64,000 bases of DNA from the NCBI RefSeq assembly GCF_012939995.1, contig NZ_SPMZ01000036.1, positions 40,734 through 104,733 of the forward strand. Reading direction: 5' to 3'. Positions 10,155 through 19,072 of this stretch are shown here, piece by piece (the stretch's first letter is position 1; every line of letters begins with the position of its first letter). Source of the DNA: Candidatus Competibacter phosphatis (GTDB taxonomy: Bacteria > Pseudomonadota > Gammaproteobacteria > Competibacterales > Competibacteraceae). Below the pieces are notes generated by a model that did no database searches, was not told the origin of the DNA, and was given only the letters and a program-made list of their open reading frames with translations. The position numbers were made by a program, and so were the translations under genes.

Positions 10155-11895
10155 ATGATGCGAAATCACATGAACCGTGGCGCTTTCCATCACTTTATTC
10201 GCCGGCGGTCGGTCTGCGCGTCCCTAGGCCTGCTGACACTGTGGCCGTTTTTGGCATTGGGGCAGGACGCGGACTTATGGGAGCAGCGGCCGGGCGGGCG
10301 CAACCTGACGCCCCCGGATTATGCCAGACCCGCGCCGGCCTTGCCGGGTCGTCCGCCGCCATCCCTCGAATCGCCCCTATCCAGCCAAGAGCGGGTCTTC
10401 GTGCGCCGGTTCGAACTGACTGGCAACACCGTGTTCACCCGTGAGGAACTGACCGCCGTCACCGCGCCGTATGAGAACCGCGTCCTCAGCGCCGAGGAAT
10501 TGCAGGAAGCGCGCCGCCAGTTGACCCTGTATTACGTCGAACGGGGTTACCTCAACTCCGGTGCGGTGATCCCGGACCAACAGGTCGAGGATGGTGTGGT
10601 TCGAATTCGGGTCGTCGAAGGCCGGCTGTCCGAGGTCGAGATCACCGGCAATACGCATCTGCGCGCCGATTATCTCCAGGACCGGTTACAACCGGACGCC
10701 GAGGAACCATTAAATGTTCAACATCTTCAGGAACGTCTGCAACTCCTCCAGCAAAATCCGCTGATTGAGCAGCTCCAAGCGGAACTGGCGCCGGGCGTGC
10801 AACCGGGGGAAGGGCGATTGCGGCTCGGCATCCGCGAGGCTCGCCCCTATGAAATCGGCTTGGCGGTGGCCAACAACAATCCGCCGAGCGTCGGCGCGAC
10901 ACGAGCCTACCTGTACGGAGTGGACCGCAACCTCAGCGGGGTCGGCGACACTCTGGGGGTTGAGCTACGGCCACAGTCTGGAAAGCAGCGACACCTCTGA
11001 CTGGCGGGTGTTCTACGCTCGGCCGCTGAACGCCCGCGATACCACCGTGCAAATCTGGGCCGAGCGCAACGATACCTCGGTGATCGAGGATCGTTTCAGC
11101 GCTCTCGATATCACCAGTGATCTGCAAAGTTATGGCATTGCTCTAACCCATCCCCTGTACCGGACGCCGCAACAGACTTTTGCCTTGGGTGTAAATCTGG
11201 AACGGCGGCACAGCGAATCTTTTTTACTGGGGATTCCGTTCTCCTTTGCCCCTGGTGAGGACAACGGCGAGGCGACCATCACCGTCGCGCGCTTCGTGCA
11301 GGAATGGTTGGACCGGCGCTTGAATCAGGTGATTGCCGCCCGTTCCACCGTCAGCGTGGGTCTCGACGCCTTCGGTGCCACGATCCATGCCCGGGAGCCC
11401 GACGGCCAGTTCGTGAGCTGGCTCGGCCAATTCCAATGGGCGCAGCGCTTCGGGGAGCGGGATTACCAACTGCTCTTCAAGAGCATTCTGCAATTGGCCA
11501 ACGATCCACTGCTGCCGATGGAAAAGTGCGCGCTTGGGGGATTGGAGACGGTGCGCGGCTATCCCGAGAACACCCTGGTCCGGGACCGCTGTTTCGTGGC
11601 TTCGCTGGAATTCCGAGTACCCGTGTATCACCTGCCGCTGCCCGGTGTCAGTCGTAGCCCCAACGAGGGTCAGGTGCAACTGGCGGTCTTCACTGATTAC
11701 GGTTATGCCAAGAACAAAGGAGTGTTCGACCTGGAACCGAATTCGATTTCCAGTGCCGGCGTGGGGGTTCGCTGGGACGCCAGCGATAAGGTCAGGGCGG
11801 CGTTGTATTGGGGCTACCCATTCCAGGACGTAAACACCGGCGAGGAAGCCTGGACTGGGTCACGGGTGAATTTCTTCGTGCAGGCCGCGTACTGA
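10155..11895 (+). pseudogene. TpsB/ShlB-type outer-membrane transporter, frame broken at a G5 run
   Basis: Two overlapping frames encode one two-partner-secretion transporter of about 579 residues. The first frame has a signal peptide (ASLGLLTLWPFLALGQ), a POTRA domain beginning VFVRRFELTGNTVFTREEL, and a second POTRA segment VEITGNTHLRADYL. The second frame has the ShlB/FhaC beta-barrel, with the VRGY motif in GGLETVRGYPENTLVRDRC and a terminal FFVQAAY strand with aromatic end. The join is at the G5 run 10955-10959; with four G bases it reads DTLGLSYGHSLESS. The start ATG 10155 has AAGG 6 bases upstream. The partner is likely the TpsA gene at 16.8-19.1 kb, secreted through this pore. A sequencing indel is likely. 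Confidence 0.88.
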
Positions 11896-12114
11896 CTGGC
11901 AGTAAATCGCGCCGGCTTGCTCGGGGCAGTTCAGTCGGTGCATCGGTTTACCCAAACTTTCCATCGAACACACGCCCGATGGTTGGGATAGATAGCGACA
12001 AGGCTGTAACACTAGATGTAGGGGTTACCTGAGTTAGCCGGATAGGCATTTAAAGTGAAATATCATTGGTGAAGCCATAACCTGACACGTCCATGTGCCA
12101 CTTTTTTTTGATGA

Positions 12115-13667
12115 TTAATTTGCACAACAGCTCACATGGTTTCCGTTGAAGTCCCTGTTTTCGACGAAGCGCACCACATCAGCCATGTCGAAGGGGTAGT
12201 AGTCATCTTCTTCTACAAGCCTCGCGCGGTCGAACCTCTCTATGTCTCCCTCTGTCCACAAGGATTTCCAACGCTCCTTGGATACGCAGGTATCCGGGTT
12301 CCAGTCAGGTTTGGAACGCAAGAAACTTGTGTTACAAAACCTAAGCATGCCACCAAAGACTTCCATCAAAATCGCGGATCCAACCGGGCCTAACCGCTGC
12401 CCGCCGGCAACTTCAGACTCGCGCAGAATGTAGTAAAACAATGGCGTTTGCGTCCGCAGTGGGCTCGGACCATCACCAGGGGCGATGGCATCTAGGCGAG
12501 CCCAGGCCGGAATTTCATTGAGTTTCAACTTGTCGGGAGCCAGATCAATCATCGTATACCCGGCGTCATACAGTGCCTGTGCTACATCTTGGCCCGAAGG
12601 CAGCCCCAGAGCGTTGCCGCGTAGCAGGTTGCGAAATCCAAGCGCGCGATCATTGGGATTGTTGCTGTTGACCACCGGTCGCGGCATATTCTGAATTTCA
12701 TCGGCGAGAAATGGGTCTATCGCTTTGCACATGCGTGGACGTACGCACTTGGCCACGTCAAACAGATACTTCCAGTCGACGACCAGGTTTTCGGGGTAGG
12801 CACTGAAACCCAAGGTCCCAAAGCGCTCGTCGAACAGCTCGATATCCAGATTCTTGCCGTTAGCCGCGTATGAGGAGCGCACCAAGGTATGGCCGACACG
12901 GTAAGCGGCAACGGAGAACTCGATCGGTATGGTCAGTTTGCCATGGCTGTCGGGCGCGTAGATCAGCGGGTCCTTCGCCGCTAGCAGGCGACTAGCGGCG
13001 AACTTGTACACGTCCCTGTCGCACAGGCGTTTGAGGAAATCGAACAAGACCAGCCATTGGTAGTGATAACGCGTCTGTTTCTGCGCCTCCTTGAAGCGTC
13101 CACCACCTTTCTCTTCATGCACACGCTCGTTGTAGAGCTTATTGTGGAACTTATGGAATAGGAGCTGCATCTGCGAGACAAAAAATGTTTTTCGTCATTA
13201 CGTGGGTCGCCGATTAGGGCAACACCGCCAGAGGATCTTGCAAGATCGTAGCCGTTGGGATTTTCGGCTAGACGGCCAGGACGTTCCGGGTCGTAGATGT
13301 GGGGACTGGCCTCCGGCCCAAAGCCGTAGATGCAGTCCAGATCAAGGCTAGCAGAGCGAATGTTGGGCAGCTCCGACACGGCTGCGGCATCCAGTGGCGG
13401 GTTCTGCCGCAAATCGCTGGTGGCGTCCAGGGTTATTTCATGATCGATAAACTGCGCGAAAAAAGTGTATCCGGCTGGGATTTTCGAATCCGGAGACTTG
13501 CCGTCGAAATCGTGCATCAATCCGCCAGGTCCGCCGAGGATTGCGGCTTCCTCTTCGCTAACAGCGAGTGCGGGTTTCGTGAATAATTTGCTGAAGTTAG
13601 AGACTGCAATGTGTTCACAACCGCTTACCTTCGATATTCCATGGTGGTGTACTGGGCATCTACTCAT
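12115..13667 (-). pseudogene. animal-type heme peroxidase, frame broken near an A6/T6 run
   Basis: Two frames together encode a protein of about 517 residues of the heme peroxidase superfamily (the myeloperoxidase-like fold found in some bacteria). The first contains FFAQFIDHEITLDATSDLRQ with the distal histidine, and ALIGDPRNDEKHF; the second contains QLLFHKFHNKL, then SVAAYRVGHTLVRSSY with the proximal histidine. The frames should join as GDPRNDEK-(one or two residues)-FVSQMQLLFHKFHNKL, which needs one extra base around the A6 run at 13180-13185 or the adjacent T5 run. The start ATG 13667 is preferred because GAGGA lies 8 bases upstream. No signal peptide is evident. These enzymes oxidise halides or organic substrates with peroxide; the substrate here is unknown. 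Confidence 0.82.
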
Positions 13668-13835
13668 CTTTGCATTCCTCATTCCAAGGTAGGTTATAAC
13701 ATGTGACTGCTGAGCGTGCGAAAATCATCTTTATTTGGTTATAACGATTTGTGGGTAGTCGGGTGGTTTTATCGCGCTTCCGCATACTCCACTGGAATCG
13801 CGAAGTCGATCCGTAATCCTGCATTGCCTTCATCA

Positions 13836-14228
13836 TCATCGCCGGGACCGTCGATTTTTTGCCTCAAGCGTCATAATCCAATTGACGGTATTGTGGTATA
13901 CAGGATTCCATCTGTGATTTTTCCCATGGATCACCATGTCGACGTTAAAATCTGCCACGCCTAGTGTTTTAACATTTACCCAATCGTGTGGCAGAGGAAT
14001 CAGAATATCCGTGGACATGTGTAGGTGCGTCCAGTCCTTTCGGCCTTCGATGATGTCATAGATGACATGAGTCTTCAGACGTTTCGCGTGCTCTTCAACA
14101 ATAGGTTTTGTCAACTTGATCTTTACCGTAGTGTGCCTTCCGCTTTTCGTGTAGACATCAGCATCGCCAGGCCCAACATCTTGCATTTTCAGTGATTCCC
14201 AATGAAAAATAATCAAAGTATTGTTCAT
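13836..14228 (-). CDS. hypothetical protein
   Basis: A 130-residue soluble protein starting MNNTLIIFHWESLKMQD, preceded by a strong AAGGAG ribosome site. It has no signal peptide, no membrane segment and no recognised motif. It is rich in His, Trp and Thr (for example KDWTHLHMSTDILIPLP and DMVIHGKNHRWNPVYHN), as in a beta-rich fold. It lies upstream of the heme peroxidase gene on the same strand with a 168-base gap, so the two may be co-transcribed. Composition is more AT-rich than its neighbours. The two flanking non-coding stretches are AT-rich. Confidence 0.65.
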   Translation of the reverse strand: MNNTLIIFHWESLKMQDVGPGDADVYTKSGRHTTVKIKLTKPIVEEHAKRLKTHVIYDIIEGRKDWTHLHMSTDILIPLPHDWVNVKTLGVADFNVDMVIHGKNHRWNPVYHNTVNWIMTLEAKNRRSRR

Positions 14229-14429
14229 TTGTGTGCTCCTTTCAGAATTTTCGTTCAATTCATCAACAAATAGAGTGTTGGTAGCTTAAGATTCGTGTAT
14301 TATTTTTTTATCACCCCCTTTCTAAATAAAAGTGGATTGATTTCTAGCCTAAAAAACGTTAGCGTGCGGTACCAAAAAACCTTATAAATCAAATTGGAAC
14401 GATTGTGCTAAGATTTAAAAGGCATCCAG

Positions 14430-15065
14430 TCAATCAATTTTCCTTGCCACTAGAATCAACGCTTCCCACTGCGCACAGCGGTTTCGGACTCCAATGAGTT
14501 CCATGACGGTGAAACCATGAGATTGCATTAACATGGTCAGGCACTTCCTCGACCAGCGTTGCATGTGGCCGCCGTCCCATACCGCGAAGCGCGGCAGATT
14601 CCACCACTCGCGCACGGTGATCAGCAGGTTTCTCAGGTAGCCGCCATAAGGCATCGACAAGACAAGGATGCCGCCTTGCTGAAGATTTACGGCGGCCAGC
14701 TTGACCAGTGCGGAGGGTCTAGAAAACGGTTCGCCTGATTCGATACTGACCGCCATGTCGAAAGGCGCTGCCTTGATCGAATCACTGTTAGGGCCTACCA
14801 GTGGCGGGTAAGAACGAACCGCCGGTGGGAATTCAGCCGTGTTGGCCGCGCTGCCCTCTTCGGGTTCCATGCTAGCCACGGTATAACCCGCATGATGTAA
14901 GTCGTGGCACAACGGCAGAGTGCCGCACCCGATTCCAAGAATCCGCATCGCTCCGTGATGGGCGATGATGTGCAATACCACGGATCGAATTCGTGGATTC
15001 AGGCTAAAGGGTTCCGTGCCGAATTGGCGGGAAGGAACTGATTCGATGGCCTGACCGGCATTCAT
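14430..15065 (-). CDS. class I SAM-dependent methyltransferase-like protein
   Basis: 211 residues from ATG 15065, which has AAGGA 7 bases upstream; an upstream in-frame start at 15119 is less likely. Motif I (RILGIGCGTLPLCHDL) and the acidic end of strand 2 (TVASMEPEEGS) fit a SAM-binding Rossmann fold; FDMAVSIESGEPF is the motif II/post-II region and GGILVLSMPYGG the motif III strand. It resembles methyltransferases of the UbiE/BioC type with unknown acceptor. It stands alone on the minus strand; a CRP-like palindrome lies about 110 bases upstream, suggesting control by the neighbouring Crp-family protein. Confidence 0.75.
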   Translation of the reverse strand: MNAGQAIESVPSRQFGTEPFSLNPRIRSVVLHIIAHHGAMRILGIGCGTLPLCHDLHHAGYTVASMEPEEGSAANTAEFPPAVRSYPPLVGPNSDSIKAAPFDMAVSIESGEPFSRPSALVKLAAVNLQQGGILVLSMPYGGYLRNLLITVREWWNLPRFAVWDGGHMQRWSRKCLTMLMQSHGFTVMELIGVRNRCAQWEALILVARKID

Positions 15066-15171
15066 GGGAGTGTCCTTGCGAGTCTGATCGCGAAGGGTTC
15101 CGCATCGGTGAATCCCCACCCTTCACGTATCGTTTGTTGGGGTCATTCACGCATTTTTCCCGACGGTCAGA

Positions 15172-15187
15172 TGTGAGCTGCTTCACG
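15172..15187. promoter_or_regulatory. CRP-like operator
   Basis: tgtgagctgcttcacg matches TGTGA-N6-TCACA with one mismatch. It lies between the Crp-family regulator gene and the methyltransferase gene, about 110 bases upstream of the latter's start, a plausible activator or repressor position. Confidence 0.4.
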
Positions 15188-15193
15188 TTTCAT

Positions 15194-15243
15194 CGGTTTT
15201 TTTCGGGAGCGCGCGTCGATTCGCCGGTTTTTTCGGGAACGCG
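15194..15243. repeat. two near-identical direct repeats
   Basis: The unit cggttttttTcgggaRcgcg occurs at 15194-15213 and 15225-15243, differing by one T in the run and one transition, period about 31. The function is unknown; the copies lie in the spacer upstream of the methyltransferase gene. Confidence 0.5.
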
Positions 15244-15310
15244 AGTGAAGTCGGAGACACCGCCATCCTCTCCCGCCACGGGAAGGGACGCCAGTCAGCA
15301 AGGAGGGAGG

Positions 15311-16021
15311 TCAGATATTGGTGGTACGGCTTGAATGAGCCAGTTGACTCAACGCGACGGGTTGCAGGAGGGTGATATAGCCCTGTTTGATGGCGAGCAG
15401 CCCTTCCGTTCGCCAGAGCCGCAGTTGTTTGTTGACACTCTCGCGGCTGGCGGCGACGAGGTTGCCGATTTCCTGCTGCGAGAGCTTTTGATCGATGCGG
15501 ACCCCTGCCGGGGTGACCGATCCCTGGGTTGCGGCCAGCTTGAGCAGCAGCCGAGCCAGGCGGGCGGGCAGATTCTGGAAAGCCAGCCGCTCGATGAAGT
15601 CGCTGGTGGTGCGTACCCGCCCGCACAGCACGGCGAGCAGGCGAATCGCGACTTGCGGATGGCGCTCCAGGAACGGGATGAAATCGGAACGCGCCAGCAT
15701 GAACAGCACGCAATCTCCGACCGCGATGGCGTCTGCGGTGCGGGTCTGGCCGTCCAACAGGGCGATCTCACCGAAGCATTCCCCCGGCTGGGTCATGGCA
15801 AAAATCAACTCCTTGCCTTCATCGGACACGATGCTGATTTTGACCTGCCCCCGCAGCACCAGCATCATGCCGTTGCCGGGGTCGCCCCGCTGAAAAATCG
15901 TCCGGCCGTCGTTAAATCGCCGCTCGACACCCAACAGGAGGAGTTGCTCGCGTTCGGTTGCCTCTAGGTGGCTGAATAGCTCATGTTGAGCTAAGGCAGT
16001 GCGTTTATCGATGGGCGGCAT
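15311..16021 (-). CDS. Crp/Fnr-family transcriptional regulator
   Basis: 236 residues. Residues 10-125 form a cyclic-nucleotide-binding beta-roll; the phosphate-binding cassette reads FGEIALLDGQTRTADAIA, where the Glu and Arg that contact cyclic nucleotide in CRP are kept and the usual RSA is RTA. A dimer helix follows, then a winged helix with KLSQQEIGNLVAASRESVNK as the recognition region. There are no N-terminal cysteines, so it is not an Fnr-type iron-sulfur sensor. It is the last gene of an apparent operon CHAT-TpsA-DUF928-Crp, 10 bases after DUF928. A nucleotide cyclase is encoded divergently from this operon, so cAMP or cGMP is a plausible ligand (inference). Confidence 0.9.
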   Translation of the reverse strand: MPPIDKRTALAQHELFSHLEATEREQLLLLGVERRFNDGRTIFQRGDPGNGMMLVLRGQVKISIVSDEGKELIFAMTQPGECFGEIALLDGQTRTADAIAVGDCVLFMLARSDFIPFLERHPQVAIRLLAVLCGRVRTTSDFIERLAFQNLPARLARLLLKLAATQGSVTPAGVRIDQKLSQQEIGNLVAASRESVNKQLRLWRTEGLLAIKQGYITLLQPVALSQLAHSSRTTNI

Positions 16022-16031
16022 TGGTTCCGGA

Positions 16032-16799
16032 TCATTCCGTCATTCTTCCAGGGTTGGCTCCCCGGTCATCAGTAGCGGCGGTGTTCAATCCCACCTGTTC
16101 CAGCAAGGCTGCCCGCTGCTCCCGTAAGTGGCGATCCGCCGGGTCGGCGTCGATTTGCTCGGACAATGTGCCGATGGCGTCGTACCAGAATCCTTCCTGG
16201 GCGTACAGAAACGGCAATGCCCTTGGATTGGCCCGACTTAGTTGGGTGGCGAGTGTTGGAGAGGGCTGAACCCGTTTGATCGTTCCGCTGGCGATGATGT
16301 CGCTCGCGCGCTGCTTGGGGTCGATCACGGCGGCGATGACCCATTGATACTCGACCTCGGGTTGGAGGGTGTGGTTGAGGGGTAGGGCGTGAATACCCGG
16401 CCGGGAGGCGGGTATTTTCATCTCGACCAGCGGTTTGATGGAGTGGTCGTCGTTCAGGGTGAATTCCACCGGGGCGGTCACTGCCTGGGAAGCGTACCAA
16501 TACAAGGTTGGCCGGGCCTGGTGGGTCAGGCCGGTGCTTTCAGGGGCGAGCACACTGAGGATCAATCCGCCGTCCGATCCGCCCCGGTTGGCGCCGCCGA
16601 CCCGGGTGGCGGGCGCACCGCGCAGCGGCGGCCGGTAAACGGGTGTCTGACTGGCGGTGGGCGGTGGTTGCGCGGTTTGGGCGGCGGGTTTCGGTCGCGT
16701 GTTATCGACAGGGGGCTGCGTTTGCGCACGGCTGGGCGTTGCCAAGATGGGGAACACCAGGGCCAAGCCGACGAGTAGGGATATACGGAGTTTGCTCAT
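16032..16799 (-). CDS. DUF928-type secreted protein
   Basis: 255 residues from ATG 16799, with a signal peptide ISLLVGLALVFPILATPSRA followed by a proline/glutamine-rich linker. The core LSVLAPESTGLTHQARPTLYW and the middle EVEYQWVIAAVIDPKQRASD are characteristic of DUF928, a periplasmic or envelope family common in cyanobacteria and Beggiatoa-like bacteria. The C-terminal helices (LPFLYAQEGFWYDAIGTLSE) are typical of the family's terminal repeat. It lies 29 bases after TpsA and 10 before the Crp gene, so it belongs to the CHAT/TPS operon. The function is not known; association with two-partner secretion suggests a role in exoprotein handling. Confidence 0.8.
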   Translation of the reverse strand: MSKLRISLLVGLALVFPILATPSRAQTQPPVDNTRPKPAAQTAQPPPTASQTPVYRPPLRGAPATRVGGANRGGSDGGLILSVLAPESTGLTHQARPTLYWYASQAVTAPVEFTLNDDHSIKPLVEMKIPASRPGIHALPLNHTLQPEVEYQWVIAAVIDPKQRASDIIASGTIKRVQPSPTLATQLSRANPRALPFLYAQEGFWYDAIGTLSEQIDADPADRHLREQRAALLEQVGLNTAATDDRGANPGRMTE

Positions 16800-16828
16800 G
16801 ATGGGAAGTCTCTGGAGGCCAGACGTTG

Positions 16829-19061
16829 TCATCGATTGCCAAAGCCCTGGGCAGCGGTTGCGAACGTGGAGGCGGATGAGAGTGCGGGCGGTGTGGCCTC
16901 GCTCAGGGTCGGCGGCGCGGCGCGACAACGCACTGGGTGGGCGGTCGCTGGATCATCCGGACCGGGTAGCAGCCCGCCGCGCCCCTGCACGATGAAGCGG
17001 CTGCGGCTGTCTGGATCGCTGGTCCCGCAGCGGTCGCCGAGCTGGTCGGCGGCACTCAGGTAGTTGGTTGGTAGTACGGTTAGACTGCCGCTGAGGTCAG
17101 TGTTGGGGGTGTTGTTTTGTACGGTGCCGTCGTTGCCGGTGATGCGCGAGGAGGCATTCAGCACTTGATCGGTGCTGGCGGCGTCGTGTAGGAACACCTC
17201 GGCGTTGATGAGGATGTTGCCGCCCCGACCCTGGTTGGCTTGGGCAGTAATAGTGCTGCCATTTAGGGCGACGATGTTGCCGCTGTTGATGGTGACGTTG
17301 CCGCCTTCGGTGTCGAAGCCGCCGTAGACGGTGGCGCTGATTGCACCGCCGTTGAACAGCCTGAGACGAGCGACGTCGAGGGTGATGTTGCCGCCACTGG
17401 TCGTCGCCGAGGCGGCGCTGATCTGCCCACCGTTTCGCACCGTGAGGGTGTCGGCGATGGTCAGATTGATTGTGCCCCCATCACCCGCGGAGTCAGATTC
17501 GGCGCTACTGGCGATACCGGTAAAGAATGAAGTATTCCGGCCATCGATGAGCAGATTCCGCGCGGTGATTGCCACGTCGCCAGCATTGCCGTCGCCGAAG
17601 GTGACGGCGCTGATGGCGCCGCCGTTTTGCACCGTGATGTTTTCGGCGATGTTCAGTTTGACCGCGCCCCCATTACCCGTGGAGTAGCGCTCAGTGCGGC
17701 TGCCGATGCCGGTAGAGGGATCATCGGCATTCTGGCCGTCGATGAGCAGATTCCGCGCCGTGATCGTTACGTCCCCAGCGTCGCCCGCGCCGGAGGTGGA
17801 GGCGCCGACTCGCCCGCCGTTTTGCACCGTGATGTTATCGGCGACAGTCAGTTTGACCGCGCCCCCGTCACCCGTGGAGCCGGACCCAGTGAGGCTGCCG
17901 ATACCGGTAAGGACATGATGAACATTCTGGCCGTCGACGAGCACATTCCGCGCCGTGATCGTCACATCCCCGGCCTGACCTGAACTAGAGGTCCCGGTGG
18001 TGATCCCGCTGCCATTGAGTATATTCAGGTCATGGGCGGAAAAACTGATTGAGCCGCCTGTCCCCGAGCCCCGCACACCGGCGCCAAGCCAGGCGCCTTG
18101 ATCGAACCGGACATTTCCGGCTATTGCGACATCCACATCCCGTCCAGCCCGCGCCCCATGGGTATCGGCGAATACCCCTCCCCCCTCGATTGACCCACCG
18201 TCCACCGCGAATGAAGATGGCTCCACCGCCTTCGCCGCTGGTGTCGAGATCGCCCAAGGGTATTTCGCCAAGCGGTTCGCCAATATCGACCGTCACCCGC
18301 GCCACTACCGGATCGCGCTCTATTGTCAATGCCCCCAGCGTACCAAAGCCCTGCATCACCAAATCATGGTCCGTGGGCAGCACCTCCCCGGCCGAACCGA
18401 CCGTCGCCAGGTCGATCCGCCCCGCCGGGGCGTACAGTGTGGCATTGTTCAGCGTGATGTCCCCACCGATCAGAGACAGGGTTTGTCCGTCCGGCACGCG
18501 CAGGAAACCACCGTTGACGGTGATCGGCGCGGGCGGGTCGAGAAAACCAAACGCCGCCACTGGCGCGACCGTCAGCACGCTGTTGCCGGGAGTATGGGCA
18601 TCGAATCGCCCGCCGTCGCCCAGGCGCAGATAATCGGCGGTACTGACATGCACCGAACCGGACACATCCAGCGTGGCATTCTCCCCGAACAGCAGCCCCG
18701 CTGGATTGAGCAGGTACAGATTCGCCCCCGGAATGGTCGAGCGGATCATCCCGTCAATGAACGAGGCTTCACCGCCGGTGACCCGGCCGATGATGTTGTT
18801 CACCGAATTGGGACCGCTGAAGGTGGCGGATTCGCCGGTATCGATGGAGAACTGGCCGAAGCTGTGGAACAGGTTGCCGCCTACCTGCTGGCCCAGATCG
18901 GCGGGAATCTGATAATTCGGCCCTGGCAGCGCCCCGCCCTGGCCCAGCGTGCCGTCCGTGGTTACTCCAGCGTGGGTGGGAAGCGCGAGGGTCATGGTGA
19001 ATGCGGTTGCGGCTATACCGATAAGACACCGCCGGGTGTCGGTAAAACGGGATGTGTTCAT
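16829..19061 (-). pseudogene. TpsA filamentous-haemagglutinin-like exoprotein, frame broken at a G6 run
   Basis: Two frames encode about 743 residues. The first, from ATG 19061, has a signal peptide (IGIAATAFTMTLALPTHAG) and the TPS secretion domain, with LFHSFGQFSIDTGESATFSG, NIIGRVTGGEASFIDGMI and LYLLNPAGLLFGENATLDVS, the classical haemagglutination-activity signature. The second frame continues the beta-helix with three 65-residue repeats and ends with a Cys-containing tail, FIVQGRGGLLPGPDDP, common in cyanobacterial-type TPS proteins. The join is at plus 18180-18185 (G6 on the coding strand); with five G bases it reads GGRWVNRGGGVFADTHGARA. It lies 11 bases after the CHAT gene. It is presumably exported by the TpsB at 10.2-11.9 kb and acts as a surface adhesin or exoprotein. 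Confidence 0.86.
17400..17990 (-). repeat. three 195-bp tandem repeats inside tpsA
   Basis: The landmark attccgcg recurs at 17555, 17750 and 17945, exactly 195 bases apart. Each unit encodes 65 residues built on GDVTITARNLLIDGQN followed by a GGAVKL-IAENITVQNGG segment, as expected for beta-helix coils. The exact period indicates recent duplication, and copy number may vary between strains. Confidence 0.8.
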
Positions 19062-19072
19062 GGGAGATGACC

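Noticed and set aside
17400..17990. CRISPR-like array
   Set aside because: The 195-base units are coding, in frame, and encode beta-helix repeats; there are no short repeat-spacer units.
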